64,000 nt of DNA, from contig NZ_CP065053.1 in the NCBI RefSeq assembly GCF_015689335.1, forward strand, positions 7,316,001 to 7,380,000, written 5' to 3'. Below are positions 51,669 through 60,743 of the stretch, one piece after another; positions within the stretch are counted from its first letter, which is position 1, and each line of letters begins with the position of its first letter. A program made the position numbers and the translations under genes. Source of the DNA: Massilia antarctica (GTDB taxonomy: Bacteria > Pseudomonadota > Gammaproteobacteria > Burkholderiales > Burkholderiaceae_D). Under the pieces are notes generated by a model that worked only from the letters and a program-made list of their open reading frames with translations, had not been told where the DNA came from and made no database searches.

Positions 51669-53951
51669 TTAATCCCCATCCTTGTCGTCCATATCCGTAT
51701 CGACGTTGCGCGCCTGCGCTTCGTACAGGCGGAAATAGGCGCCTTCGCGCGCCATCAATTCGTCATGGCTGCCCTCTTCCATCACCACGCCGCGGTCCAG
51801 CACCACCAGCCGGTCGGCCCGGTGCAGGGTCGACAGGCGGTGCGCGATGGCGATCGTGGTGCGGCCCTGCACCAGGTTATCCAGCGCTTTCTGGATTTCC
51901 TTTTCGGTTTCCGAATCGACCGAGGAGGTCGCTTCATCCATGATCAGGATGCGTGGATCGATCAGCAGCGCGCGCGCGATCGAAATGCGCTGGCGCTCGC
52001 CGCCCGACAAGCCCTGCCCGCGCTCGCCGACCATCGAATCGTAGCCCTGCGGCAGACGCAGGATGAATTCGTGCGCATGGGCCGCGCGCGCCGAGGCGAT
52101 GATTTCCTCGCGCGTCGCAAGCGGCTTGCCGTACGCGATATTTTCGGCGATGGTGCCGAAGAACAAAAACGGTTCCTGCAGCACCAGCCCGATATTGCGG
52201 CGGTAATCGGACACCGCGAACGAGCGGATATCGACGCCATCGAGCAGAATCGCGCCTTCCGACACATCGTAGAAACGGCAGATCAGATTGACCAGGGTGC
52301 TCTTGCCCGATCCGCTATGCCCCACCAGGCCGACGAATTCACCCGCCTTGATATTGAGCGAAATGCCGCGATTCACCGCGCGGTTACCGTAACGGAAACC
52401 CACTTCGCGCAAATCGATGCGCCCTTCGATCTTGTCGAGCTTGACCGGATTGCTTGGCTCCGGAACGCTCGATACGTGATCGAGAATATCGAAGATGCGC
52501 TTGGCGGCCGAGGCCGACTTCTGCGTCACCGACACAATCCGGCTCATCGAATCGAGGCGCCCGTAAAACCGGCTGCTGTAGGTAATGAACAAGGTCAGCA
52601 CGCCGACCGTGATATTTTTTTGCGAAACCAGCCAGATGCCGAATACCCACACCACCAGCAAACCGAGTTCGGTCAGGAACGAGACGGTCGGCGAAAACAG
52701 CGACCACACCCGGTTGAGCTTATCGTTGACCGCCAGGTTATGCCGGTTCGCTTCCCTGAACCGGGTCGCTTCGCGCTGTTCCTGGGCAAAGGCTTTCACC
52801 ACCCGGATGCCGGGAATGGTATCGGCCAGCACATTGGTCACTTCGCCCCACACCCGGTCGATTTTCTCGAAGCCGGTGCGCAGGCGGTCGCGCACGATAT
52901 GGATCATCCAGGCGATGAACGGCAGCGGCACCAGGGTAATCACGGCCAGCATCGGATTGATCGAGCACAGGATCACGCCGGTCATGATAATCATCAGCAC
53001 GTCCGACGCGAAGTCGAGCAGGTGCAAGGATAAAAACACGCAGATGCGGTCGCTCCCGCTGCCGATACGCGACATCAGGTCGCCCGTGCGCTTGCCTCCA
53101 AAATATTCGAGCGACAGCTTCATCAAGTGTTCATAGGTGGCCGAGCGCAGGTCGGCGCCCATCCGTTCCGACACCAGCGCCAGCACGTAGGTCTTGCCCC
53201 ATCCCAACAGGTAAGCCAGCACGGCCGATCCGAACAGGCCGGCCATGTACATCCACACCAGTTTCTGATCGACCGGCTGCCCGTTCTGGAAGGGAATGAG
53301 CACGTTATCCATCAGCGGCATGGTCAGGTATGGCGGGATCATGTGCGCCGCGGTGCTGGCCAGCATCAGGAAGAAGCCCAGCCCCAGCTGCCCGCTGTAC
53401 GGCTTGGCGAAGCGCCACAGGCGGAACAGGGTCCAGGTCGACGGCGGCGTGTACAGCACCTTGGTGCAGATCGGACATTCATCCTGCCCCGGCTCCAGCG
53501 GCGCCTTGCAGCTCGGGCACATATTCTGTTCGGCCAGCTGCACCGGCAAGCCGCTCAGGAAACTGTCGCGCTGCTCGCTGAAATGGTCGAGCACGCGGAT
53601 GGCGTGCAGGTTCTGCCCCAGGGTGAAGCGCCAGGAGCTCAGCAAACCTTGTTCGTCGAACAATTGCAGATGGCCAACACCGGCGTGATCGTGGTGCATG
53701 AGCGACAATCCGGGCCGGAAAGCCCACTCGCGCCATGCGGTTTCGCCCGGCGCGCGCGCCAGCAAACGGCGGCTGGTGACCAGCACCAAGCCTTTTTTAA
53801 AGCGCAATTTGGCATCGAGGTCAACCTCGACACAACTTAAAACGTTTTCCCCAGGTGCAAGTTTTTTAGCGACGTCGTCTTGCCAGTGTTGCGGCAGGGA
53901 AAGCGGGCCGGAGGGCGTCGTCATAGGAGAAACAGATGGATCTATAGTCAT
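51669..53951 (-). CDS. Cyanophycin-associated ABC transporter, fused permease-ATPase with N-terminal zinc ribbon (760 aa)
   Basis: An N-terminal soluble domain (about 1-140) resembles a PH-like module and is followed by a zinc ribbon, CPSC (145-148) and CPIC (159-162). A type I exporter membrane domain of six helices (about 190-470) and an ATPase domain follow, with Walker A GHSGSGKST, Q-loop LVLQEPFLF, signature LSGGERQRISIARALL and Walker B ILIMDEATSS. It is divergent from the cyanophycin synthetase genes and paired with DUF1854. The substrate is unknown; a cyanophycin precursor or degradation dipeptide is a guess. The start is uncertain: ATG 53951 is used, with ATG 53924 or GTG 53978 as alternatives, none with a good ribosome site. 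Confidence 0.85.
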   Translation of the reverse strand: MTIDPSVSPMTTPSGPLSLPQHWQDDVAKKLAPGENVLSCVEVDLDAKLRFKKGLVLVTSRRLLARAPGETAWREWAFRPGLSLMHHDHAGVGHLQLFDEQGLLSSWRFTLGQNLHAIRVLDHFSEQRDSFLSGLPVQLAEQNMCPSCKAPLEPGQDECPICTKVLYTPPSTWTLFRLWRFAKPYSGQLGLGFFLMLASTAAHMIPPYLTMPLMDNVLIPFQNGQPVDQKLVWMYMAGLFGSAVLAYLLGWGKTYVLALVSERMGADLRSATYEHLMKLSLEYFGGKRTGDLMSRIGSGSDRICVFLSLHLLDFASDVLMIIMTGVILCSINPMLAVITLVPLPFIAWMIHIVRDRLRTGFEKIDRVWGEVTNVLADTIPGIRVVKAFAQEQREATRFREANRHNLAVNDKLNRVWSLFSPTVSFLTELGLLVVWVFGIWLVSQKNITVGVLTLFITYSSRFYGRLDSMSRIVSVTQKSASAAKRIFDILDHVSSVPEPSNPVKLDKIEGRIDLREVGFRYGNRAVNRGISLNIKAGEFVGLVGHSGSGKSTLVNLICRFYDVSEGAILLDGVDIRSFAVSDYRRNIGLVLQEPFLFFGTIAENIAYGKPLATREEIIASARAAHAHEFILRLPQGYDSMVGERGQGLSGGERQRISIARALLIDPRILIMDEATSSVDSETEKEIQKALDNLVQGRTTIAIAHRLSTLHRADRLVVLDRGVVMEEGSHDELMAREGAYFRLYEAQARNVDTDMDDKDGD

Positions 53952-54213
53952 CGTAGTGCGGTTCCAGCTCTGGGCCACGAATTTACGGGCGGAAATTGTT
54001 CAACGTGGAAGCGATCAGGATGGCTCCCGGAGATGCCGTACCAGAGCGCCGCGGGGCAGGCCCGCGCGATTCGTTCGGGAATCCAGACTGGCAGAAATCG
54101 GTTCAGCACGGTAAGCTTCGTCTCTAGCAAGTATACAACATGATGCGCTTTGAAAAGCCTCACAAGGTCTTGGGTCGTGAACAAGCCCAGGCCTGTTATC
54201 AAGAAATAACGAC

Positions 54214-56400
54214 ATGACAAAGAAGAAAGAAATCAGTGTTCTGCGGGTAAGTCACCTGCGCGGACCCAACATCTGGACCTATCGCCCGGTCATCGAGGCG
54301 TGGCTGGATATCGGCGCGCTCGAGGATTTTCCGTCGAACCTGCTGCCCGGATTGTACGAACGCCTGACCGCCTGGCTGCCCGGCCTGATCGAACACCGTT
54401 GCGGCGTGGGCGAGCGCGGCGGCTTTTTGGAGCGCCTGCGCGAAGGCACCTGGTCCGGCCACATCCTTGAACATGTCGTTCTCGAACTGCAAAACCTGGC
54501 CGGCATGCGCACCGGCTTCGGCAAGACGCGCTCCACCGGCCAGCCTGGCGTGTACAAGATGGCCTTCCGCACGCGCCAGGAACAAGTCGGCCTGGCCGCG
54601 CTCGAGACCGGGCGCGCCCTCCTGATGGCCGCCATCGACGACACCGGATTCGACCTGGCCGCCGCCGTCGCCACCCTCAAGGACATCGTCGACCGCCAGT
54701 GCCTCGGCCCCAGCACGGCCCACATTGTCGAAGCGGCCACCGAACGCAAGATTCCCTTCATCCGCCTGACCGACGGCAACCTGGTGCAACTCGGCCACGG
54801 CGCCGCCCAGCGCCGCATCTGGACCGCCGAAACCGACCGCACCAGCGCGATTGCCGAAAGCATCGCCAGCGACAAGGACCTGACCAAGACCCTGCTGCAA
54901 TCGTGCGGCGTGCCGGTGCCCGAGGGCAGCCTGGTACGCAGCGCCGCCCAAGCCTGGGAAGAAGCGCAGGACATCGGCCTGCCGGTGGTGGTCAAGCCGT
55001 ACGACGGCAACCACGGGCGCGGCGTCTCGCTCAACCTGATGACCCAGGCCGACGTTGAAAAAGCCTACCACCTGGCCGCGCGCAAGGGCGAAAGCGCCAG
55101 CGTGATCGTCGAGCGCTTCATCCCCGGCGACGAACACCGCCTGCTGGTGGTGGGCACGCGCATGATCGCCGCCGCCAAGGGCGAATCGCTGTGGGTCACC
55201 GGCGACGGCGTGGGCGACATCATCGCCCTGGTCGACAGCCAGATCAACATCGACCCGCGCCGCGGCGTCGGCGAAGATTCGCCGCTCAACCTCATCGCGC
55301 CCGACATCTCCGCCGAAATCATCCTCGAACTCGAACGCCAGGGCATGACTGCCCACTCGGTCCCGCTGGCCGGCCAGAAAGTGCTGATCCAGCCGAACGG
55401 CAACGTCGCCATCGACGTCACCGACCAGGTGCACCCATCGATCGCCCACGCCGCCGCACTGGCCGCGCGCATCGTCGGCCTGGACATCGCCGGCATCGAC
55501 CTGGTGGCCGAAGACGTCACCCGCCCGCTCGACACCCAGCGCGGCGCCATCATCGAAGTCAATGCCAGTCCGGGCCTGCTGGCCCACCTGAAACCCGGCC
55601 AGGGCGAAGCGCGCCCGGTCGGCACCGCCATCATCGAGCACCTGTTCGGCGCCGGCGAAAGCGGGCGCATCCCGCTGATCGGCGTGACCGGCACCAGGGG
55701 CACCAGCCTGATTGCGCGCCTGATCGGCTGCCTGGTGCACCTGACCGGCAAGCATACGGGCGTGGCCAGCGGCCAGGGCCTGTTCCTCGACCAGCGCCAG
55801 GTCACCGGCGAGAACGCCATGACCTTCGAGGCCGGCCAGCGCCTGCTGATCAACCGCACCGTCGAAGCGGCTGTTTTCGAAAGCAATGCGCACACCATCC
55901 TGTCCGAAGGCCTGGCCTACGACAAGTGCACGGTGGGCGTGGTGACCGACATGGATGGCCAGGAAGCGCTGGCCGAATTCCACATCAACGACGCCGACGG
56001 CATGGCCAACGTGCTGCGCACCCAGGTCGACGTGATCCTGCCCGACGGCGCGGCGGTCCTCAACGCGGCGGACGCGCGCGTGGCGGCGCTGGCCGACCTG
56101 TGCGACGGCCGCGTGATCTTCTACGCGCTCGACCCCGAACTGCCCGTGATCGCGGCCCACCGCGGCGCCGGCGAGCGCGCCGTCTTCATGCGCGGCCAGG
56201 ACGTGGTGCTCGGCGACGGCGCGCAGGAAACGGTGCTGTTCCAGATGTCTACGCTCAAGCCGGGCACGGCGAAGTATCCCGAAACGGTGCTGGCGGCGGT
56301 GGCGGCGGCATGGGCGCTGGATGTACCGGCCGCCCTGATCGGGGCCGGCCTGCGCACCTTCGACACGGCTGCCAACAAAGCCGCCAAAGCCAAACTTTAA
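54214..56400 (+). CDS. cphA': Cyanophycin synthetase-like protein CphA' with degenerate Mur-ligase half (728 aa)
   Basis: The N-terminal CphA domain (RVSHLRGPNIWTYRPVIEAWL), an ATP-grasp domain (PVVVKPYDGNHGRGVSLNL; IIEVNASPGLLAH) and part of a Mur-ligase domain are present. The Mur-ligase P-loop near residue 490 reads GVTGTRGTS instead of the GTNGKTT form in the neighbouring CphA. The protein stops where CphA's C-terminal Mur domain would begin, about 130 residues short. The Asp-adding ATP-grasp half looks intact, while the Arg-adding half probably is not functional. Paired cphA'/cphA genes are known in Cupriavidus. It lies 95 bp before cphA. Confidence 0.85.
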   Translation: MTKKKEISVLRVSHLRGPNIWTYRPVIEAWLDIGALEDFPSNLLPGLYERLTAWLPGLIEHRCGVGERGGFLERLREGTWSGHILEHVVLELQNLAGMRTGFGKTRSTGQPGVYKMAFRTRQEQVGLAALETGRALLMAAIDDTGFDLAAAVATLKDIVDRQCLGPSTAHIVEAATERKIPFIRLTDGNLVQLGHGAAQRRIWTAETDRTSAIAESIASDKDLTKTLLQSCGVPVPEGSLVRSAAQAWEEAQDIGLPVVVKPYDGNHGRGVSLNLMTQADVEKAYHLAARKGESASVIVERFIPGDEHRLLVVGTRMIAAAKGESLWVTGDGVGDIIALVDSQINIDPRRGVGEDSPLNLIAPDISAEIILELERQGMTAHSVPLAGQKVLIQPNGNVAIDVTDQVHPSIAHAAALAARIVGLDIAGIDLVAEDVTRPLDTQRGAIIEVNASPGLLAHLKPGQGEARPVGTAIIEHLFGAGESGRIPLIGVTGTRGTSLIARLIGCLVHLTGKHTGVASGQGLFLDQRQVTGENAMTFEAGQRLLINRTVEAAVFESNAHTILSEGLAYDKCTVGVVTDMDGQEALAEFHINDADGMANVLRTQVDVILPDGAAVLNAADARVAALADLCDGRVIFYALDPELPVIAAHRGAGERAVFMRGQDVVLGDGAQETVLFQMSTLKPGTAKYPETVLAAVAAAWALDVPAALIGAGLRTFDTAANKAAKAKL

Positions 56401-56495
56401 CAACACAGCGCCCGGCCGGATGGCCGGGCTGCCGGCAGTGTCAACGCCCGAGGGCGCAGCGACGCACCAGCGCACCACATAGGATGAAACGGTTT

Positions 56496-59066
56496 ATGGA
56501 AGTATCTCGCGTACGGGCCCTGCGTGGCCCCAACCTCTGGAGCCACCACACCTCGGTCGAAGCGGTCGTTGCCTGCACCAGTGCCGAACAGGATGTCGGC
56601 GCCCTGCCCGGCTTCGAAGATCGCCTGCGCGCGCTGTTCCCCGAAATGAGCCCGCTGCAAACGCTCGGCCACCACGACCCCATCGCCATGGCCCAGGTGC
56701 TGGAACTGGCGGCGCTGTCGCTGCAGGCGCAAGCCGGCTGCCCGGTCACCTTCAGCCGCACCACCGCCACACCAGAGGAAGGCATCTTCCAGGTCGTGGT
56801 CGAGTATTCCGAAGAAGTGGTGGGCCGCCTGGCCATGGACCTGGCCGCACAACTGTGCGCCGCCGCCACCGCCGACACCCCGTTCGACCTTGGCGCCGCC
56901 CTGACCCAACTGCGCGACCTCGATGAAGACGTGCGCCTGGGCCCGAGCACCGGCGCCATCGTGCAAGCCGCCGTGGCCCGCAACATCCCGTTCCGGCGCC
57001 TGACCGACGGCAGCCTGGTCATGTTCGGCTGGGGCAGCCGCCAGCGCAAGATCCAGGCCGCCGAAATCGACAGCACCGGCGCGATTGCCGAATCGATCGC
57101 GCAAGACAAGGAACTGACCAAGAAACTGCTGCACGCGGCCGGCGTGCCGGTGCCCTTGGGGCGCGTGGCCGCCGACCCGGACGACGCCTGGGCCGCCGCG
57201 CTGGAGATCGGCCTGCCGGTCGTGATCAAGCCGAAGGACGGCAACCAGGGCAAAGGCGTGACGGTCAACGTCACCACCCGCGAACAGCTGGTGGCCGGCT
57301 ACCACGCCGCCGCCGAATTTCGCGACGATATCCTGGTCGAGCGCTACCTGCCCGGCCACGACTTCCGCCTGCTCGTCATCGGCAACAAGCTGATTGCCGC
57401 CGCGCGGCGCGACCCGCCCATCGTCGTTGGCGACGGCAAGCACACCGTGCGCGAACTGGTCGACCAGGTCAACCTCGACCCGCGCCGCGGCAACGGCCAT
57501 TCGACCTCGCTGACCAAGATCCGCTTCGACGACATCGCGCTGGCCAGCCTGGCCAAGCAAGGGCTGGTGGCCGAATCGGTTGCAGCCAAGGGGCAGCGCG
57601 TCATCCTGCGCAACAACGCCAACCTCTCGACCGGCGGCGCGGCCAGCGACGTCACCGACGACGTCCATCCCGAAGTGGCCGCGCGCGCGATTGCCGCCGC
57701 CCACATGGTGGGCCTCGACATCTGCGGCGTCGACCTGGTGTGCGACAGCGTGCTCAAACCGATCGAAGAACAGAACGGCGGCATCGTCGAAGTCAACGCC
57801 GCCCCCGGGCTGCGCATGCACCTGTCGCCCTCCTTCGGCAAAGGCCGTCCGGTGGGCGAAGCGATCATCTCGTCCATGTTCGCCGACGGCGACGACGGCC
57901 GCATTCCCGTGGTGGCCGTCACCGGCACCAACGGCAAGACCACCACGGTACGCCTGATCGCCCACCTGCTCACGGCCGGCGGCCTGCGCACCGGCATGAC
58001 CAACACCGACGGCGTCTACATCGAAGGCCGGCGCATCGACAGCGGCGACTGCAGCGGCCCGCGCAGCGCGCGCAACGTGCTGCTGCACCCCGACGTGGAC
58101 GCCGCCGTCTTCGAGACCGCGCGCGGCGGCATGCTGCGCGAAGGGCTCGCGTTCGACCGCTGCCAGGTGGCCGTGGTCACCAACATCGGCGCGGGCGACC
58201 ATCTGGGCCTGAACTACATCACCACGGTCGAAGACCTGGCGGTGCTCAAGCGCGTGATCGTGCAAAATGTCGCCAACGGCGGCGTGGCGGTATTGAACGC
58301 CAACGACCCGGTGGTGGTGGGCATGGCCGACAACTGCCGCGGCACGGTCACCTTCTTCACCGCCGACAGCGGGCATCCGGTCATGTCGACCCACCGCGCC
58401 CAGGGTCAGCGCGTGGTCTACGTCGACGGCGGCATGCTGGTCGCCGCGCAAGGCAAGGTGGAGCACCGCATCGCGCTGGCCGAGGTGCCGATCACGCGCG
58501 GCGGCAGCATCGGCTTCCAGGTCGACAACGTGATGGCCTCGGTGGCGGCGGCATGGGCGGTCGGCACGGCGTGGGACGACATCCGCGCCGGGCTCAAATC
58601 GTTCGCCAACGAAAGCGACAATGCGCCGGGGCGCTTCAACGTCTTCAGCTACCGCGGCGCGACCGTGATTGCCGACTACGGCCACAATCCGGACGCCATC
58701 CTGGCGCTGGTGGGTGCGGTGGAAAGCATGCCGGCCAAGCGGCGCATGGTGGTCATCAGCGGCGCGGGCGACCGGCGCGACGAAGACATCCGCCAGCAGA
58801 CCGAGATTCTGGGTGCGGCCTTCGACGACGTGCTGCTGTACCAGGACCAGTGCCAGCGCGGGCGTGCCGACGGCGAAGTCGTCGCGCTGCTGCGCCAGGG
58901 CCTGACGGGCGCCGCGCGCACCACGCACGTGGACGAAATCAACGGCGAGTTCGTTGCGATCGACACGGCGCTGGCGCGTCTCGGCGAAGGCGACCTGTGC
59001 CTGATCCTGATCGACCAGGTCGACGAAGCGCTGGCCCACATCGCCAGCCGCATCGCCCAAGGCTAA
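56496..59066 (+). CDS. cphA: Cyanophycin synthetase CphA (856 aa)
   Basis: Makes the Asp-Arg storage polymer cyanophycin from aspartate, arginine and ATP. It has the canonical start MEVSRVRALRGPNLWS, an ATP-grasp domain (VVIKPKDGNQGKGVTVNV; IVEVNAAPGLRMHLSPS) and a complete Mur-ligase half: P-loop VTGTNGKTTTVRL near residue 480, ARGGMLREGLAFDRC, and the C-terminal VIADYGHNPDAILALVGAVE domain. The length is normal. ATG 56496 was chosen because AGGA lies 11 bases upstream; an in-frame ATG at 56484 would add MKRF but has no ribosome site. No cyanophycinase gene is visible nearby. Confidence 0.94.
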   Translation: MEVSRVRALRGPNLWSHHTSVEAVVACTSAEQDVGALPGFEDRLRALFPEMSPLQTLGHHDPIAMAQVLELAALSLQAQAGCPVTFSRTTATPEEGIFQVVVEYSEEVVGRLAMDLAAQLCAAATADTPFDLGAALTQLRDLDEDVRLGPSTGAIVQAAVARNIPFRRLTDGSLVMFGWGSRQRKIQAAEIDSTGAIAESIAQDKELTKKLLHAAGVPVPLGRVAADPDDAWAAALEIGLPVVIKPKDGNQGKGVTVNVTTREQLVAGYHAAAEFRDDILVERYLPGHDFRLLVIGNKLIAAARRDPPIVVGDGKHTVRELVDQVNLDPRRGNGHSTSLTKIRFDDIALASLAKQGLVAESVAAKGQRVILRNNANLSTGGAASDVTDDVHPEVAARAIAAAHMVGLDICGVDLVCDSVLKPIEEQNGGIVEVNAAPGLRMHLSPSFGKGRPVGEAIISSMFADGDDGRIPVVAVTGTNGKTTTVRLIAHLLTAGGLRTGMTNTDGVYIEGRRIDSGDCSGPRSARNVLLHPDVDAAVFETARGGMLREGLAFDRCQVAVVTNIGAGDHLGLNYITTVEDLAVLKRVIVQNVANGGVAVLNANDPVVVGMADNCRGTVTFFTADSGHPVMSTHRAQGQRVVYVDGGMLVAAQGKVEHRIALAEVPITRGGSIGFQVDNVMASVAAAWAVGTAWDDIRAGLKSFANESDNAPGRFNVFSYRGATVIADYGHNPDAILALVGAVESMPAKRRMVVISGAGDRRDEDIRQQTEILGAAFDDVLLYQDQCQRGRADGEVVALLRQGLTGAARTTHVDEINGEFVAIDTALARLGEGDLCLILIDQVDEALAHIASRIAQG

Positions 59067-59084
59067 CCGCCACTCACAATTTCC

Positions 59085-59374
59085 CAACCGGGGTCTGACC
59101 TCTGATTAGAAATAATTGCCTGCCAGAGGTCAGAAAATCCGCGAAATCGGGGCAGACCTCCTACAACCGGGGTCTGACCTCTGATTAGAAATTGTTTTGA
59201 ACAAGCAAGCTGCCCGGTTCGGATACGTCACGGATACGTCATCTGGCAGCGTACTTCCTCACTCTGCGGCCGGCTCCCGATCCACCAGATCGATGACGCG
59301 CGCCGGCAACACTGGAGCCGGGATCTTGATTCGACACGGTAATTAATTGCTAATCAGAGGTCAGACCCCGGTTG
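59085..59374. repeat. Direct and inverted copies of a 25-29 bp CAACCGGGGTCTGACCTCTG repeat
   Basis: Two direct copies (59085-59113 and 59164-59192) and one inverted copy (59350-59374), with a partial copy near 59120-59160. An 11-bp tandem (GGATACGTCAC) lies inside at about 59218-59239. The core GGGGTCTGACC is shared with the repeats at 8166-8247. The whole gap 59067-59465 has no gene. The arrangement resembles a small non-autonomous element or repeat island. Confidence 0.8.
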
Positions 59375-59465
59375 TGCATGTGTTGCCCAAAGCAAAAATA
59401 TTAATGTTGATAGACAGTTAAATAACAACTACACTGGGGCGCCTTTACTGCCAATAATAGATGCC

Positions 59466-60125
59466 ATGACGCAACACGACGAATCCGATCGCCGGCCCAT
59501 TACCGTGCGCGATGCCGGCTGGGCAAGGCGGATTGCACGATGGCTGGCCGACCGAGGCATCAGCCCCAATCAGATTTCCGTTCTCAGCATCGTCTTTGCC
59601 GCCCTCGGCGCCGCTGCGCTCATCCGCGGCGGGCTCTTCATGCACCATCCCGCCCTGTTCCCGATCGCCGCCGCGCTGTGCATCCAGGGCCGCCTCTTGT
59701 GCAATCTGTTCGATGGCATGGTCGCCGTCGAGTACAACAAGGCCACGCCGCTCGGCCCCGTGTTCAACGAATTCCCCGACCGTATCGCCGATTCCCTGCT
59801 GCTGGTCGCCGCCGGCTATGCGGCCGCCGATCCCGTGCTCGGCTGGCTGGCAGCCCTGGCCGCCGCCCTGACCGCCTACGTGCGCGTGTATGGCGCTTCC
59901 TGCGGCCTCGGCCACGATTTCCGCGGCCCCATGGCCAAGCAGCACCGCATGGCCGTCCTCACCGTGGCTTGCCTGGCCGCCGCTGTCGTGCCGGTCCTTC
60001 CGCTCGGTTACCCGACCATGGGCGTGGCCATGGCCATGGCCATCATCGTCCTATTGAGCCTGGTCACCTGCGTGACCCGCACCCTGGCCCTGTGCCGCCA
60101 GCTCGAACAGAAAGCCAGGCAGTGA
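59466..60125 (+). CDS. CDP-alcohol phosphatidyltransferase family protein, variant motif (219 aa)
   Basis: Membrane enzyme of the phospholipid head-group transferase fold with about six helices (SPNQISVLSIVFAALGAAALI; LLLVAAGYAAADPVLGWLAAL). The family motif D-x2-DG-x2-AR-x8-G-x3-D-x3-D is altered here to N-LF-DG-MV-AV-x8-G-PVF-N-EFP-D, so two of the four aspartates and the arginine are replaced. It overlaps the acyltransferase gene by 4 bp, and that is followed by a CDP-diglyceride synthase gene, so a lipid-synthetic role is likely. The product is unknown; a variant or non-PG/PE head group is possible. Confidence 0.82.
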   Translation: MTQHDESDRRPITVRDAGWARRIARWLADRGISPNQISVLSIVFAALGAAALIRGGLFMHHPALFPIAAALCIQGRLLCNLFDGMVAVEYNKATPLGPVFNEFPDRIADSLLLVAAGYAAADPVLGWLAALAAALTAYVRVYGASCGLGHDFRGPMAKQHRMAVLTVACLAAAVVPVLPLGYPTMGVAMAMAIIVLLSLVTCVTRTLALCRQLEQKARQ

Positions 60126-60733
60126 ACCCTTTCTTCCGCCTGCAGCGCGACGCCTTGCTCGGCCTGCAGCGGCTGATCGTCGGTGGCGCCGCCTTCTACG
60201 ATGTAGCGCCTGCCCATCCCTGCGTGTTTTTCGCCAATCACACCAGCCATCTGGATACCACGGGCTTGCTCGGTGCCATTCCGCCCACCATGCGCGACCG
60301 CACGCGCCCCGTGGCCGGCGCCGATTACTGGGACAAGACGGCGCTGCGCCGCTACATCGCGCACAGCCTGCTCAACGTGGTGCTGGTCGACCGCGCCAAG
60401 GGCGGCGCCGAGGCGCTGGTGCCGCTGACCGCAGCGCTCGACCAGCACGATTCGCTGATCGTGTTCCCCGAGGGCACGCGCAAGGATGCGACCTTGCCGG
60501 GCGAGTTCAAATCCGGGCTGTATCACCTGAGTAAGGATCGCCCAACCCTGGCCCTGGTGCCGGTGTACCAGCAAAACCTGCACCGCGCGCTGCCCAAGGG
60601 CGCCCCGTTCCCGCTGCCGCTGCTGTGCCGCTCGCACTTCGGCGCGCCGCTGTACAACGACCGCGGCGAGGACAAGGAGGCCTTCCTCGCGCGCATGCAC
60701 CAAGCCGTGTGCGACCTGGCCGATACTTTCTGA
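60122..60733 (+). CDS. PlsC-type 1-acylglycerol-3-phosphate acyltransferase (203 aa)
   Basis: Acyltransferase making phosphatidic acid or a related lipid. The HX4D catalytic motif is visible as FFANHTSHLDTTG and the glycerol-phosphate binding motif as IVFPEGTRKD. The start is GTG 60122, sharing GTGA with the stop of the preceding gene; the frame opens upstream, but that part is a shadow. No strong membrane helix apart from the N-terminal amphipathic region. It lies 10 bp before the cytidylyltransferase gene. Together the three genes cover acylation, activation and head-group transfer. Confidence 0.88.
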   Translation: MNPFFRLQRDALLGLQRLIVGGAAFYDVAPAHPCVFFANHTSHLDTTGLLGAIPPTMRDRTRPVAGADYWDKTALRRYIAHSLLNVVLVDRAKGGAEALVPLTAALDQHDSLIVFPEGTRKDATLPGEFKSGLYHLSKDRPTLALVPVYQQNLHRALPKGAPFPLPLLCRSHFGAPLYNDRGEDKEAFLARMHQAVCDLADTF

Positions 60734-60743
60734 GGCGCTCCCG

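Noticed and set aside
54199..56478. 759-codon minus-strand frame opposite cphA'
   Set aside because: A shadow of the real gene, with Gly/Ala/His/Val-rich text and no domain.
55191..56495. Very long N-terminal extension of CphA
   Set aside because: The upstream part is the wrong frame of cphA' (Arg/Pro/His-rich). MEVSRVRALRGPNLW marks the true beginning.
56397..59087. 896-codon minus-strand frame opposite cphA
   Set aside because: Its composition mirrors the opposite strand of a strongly biased gene. The plus-strand CphA has all expected motifs.
59218..59330. Possible gene remnant within the repeat island
   Set aside because: A short minus-strand stretch (about PARVIDLVDREPAAE) could be the end of a decayed gene, but it is too short to assign.
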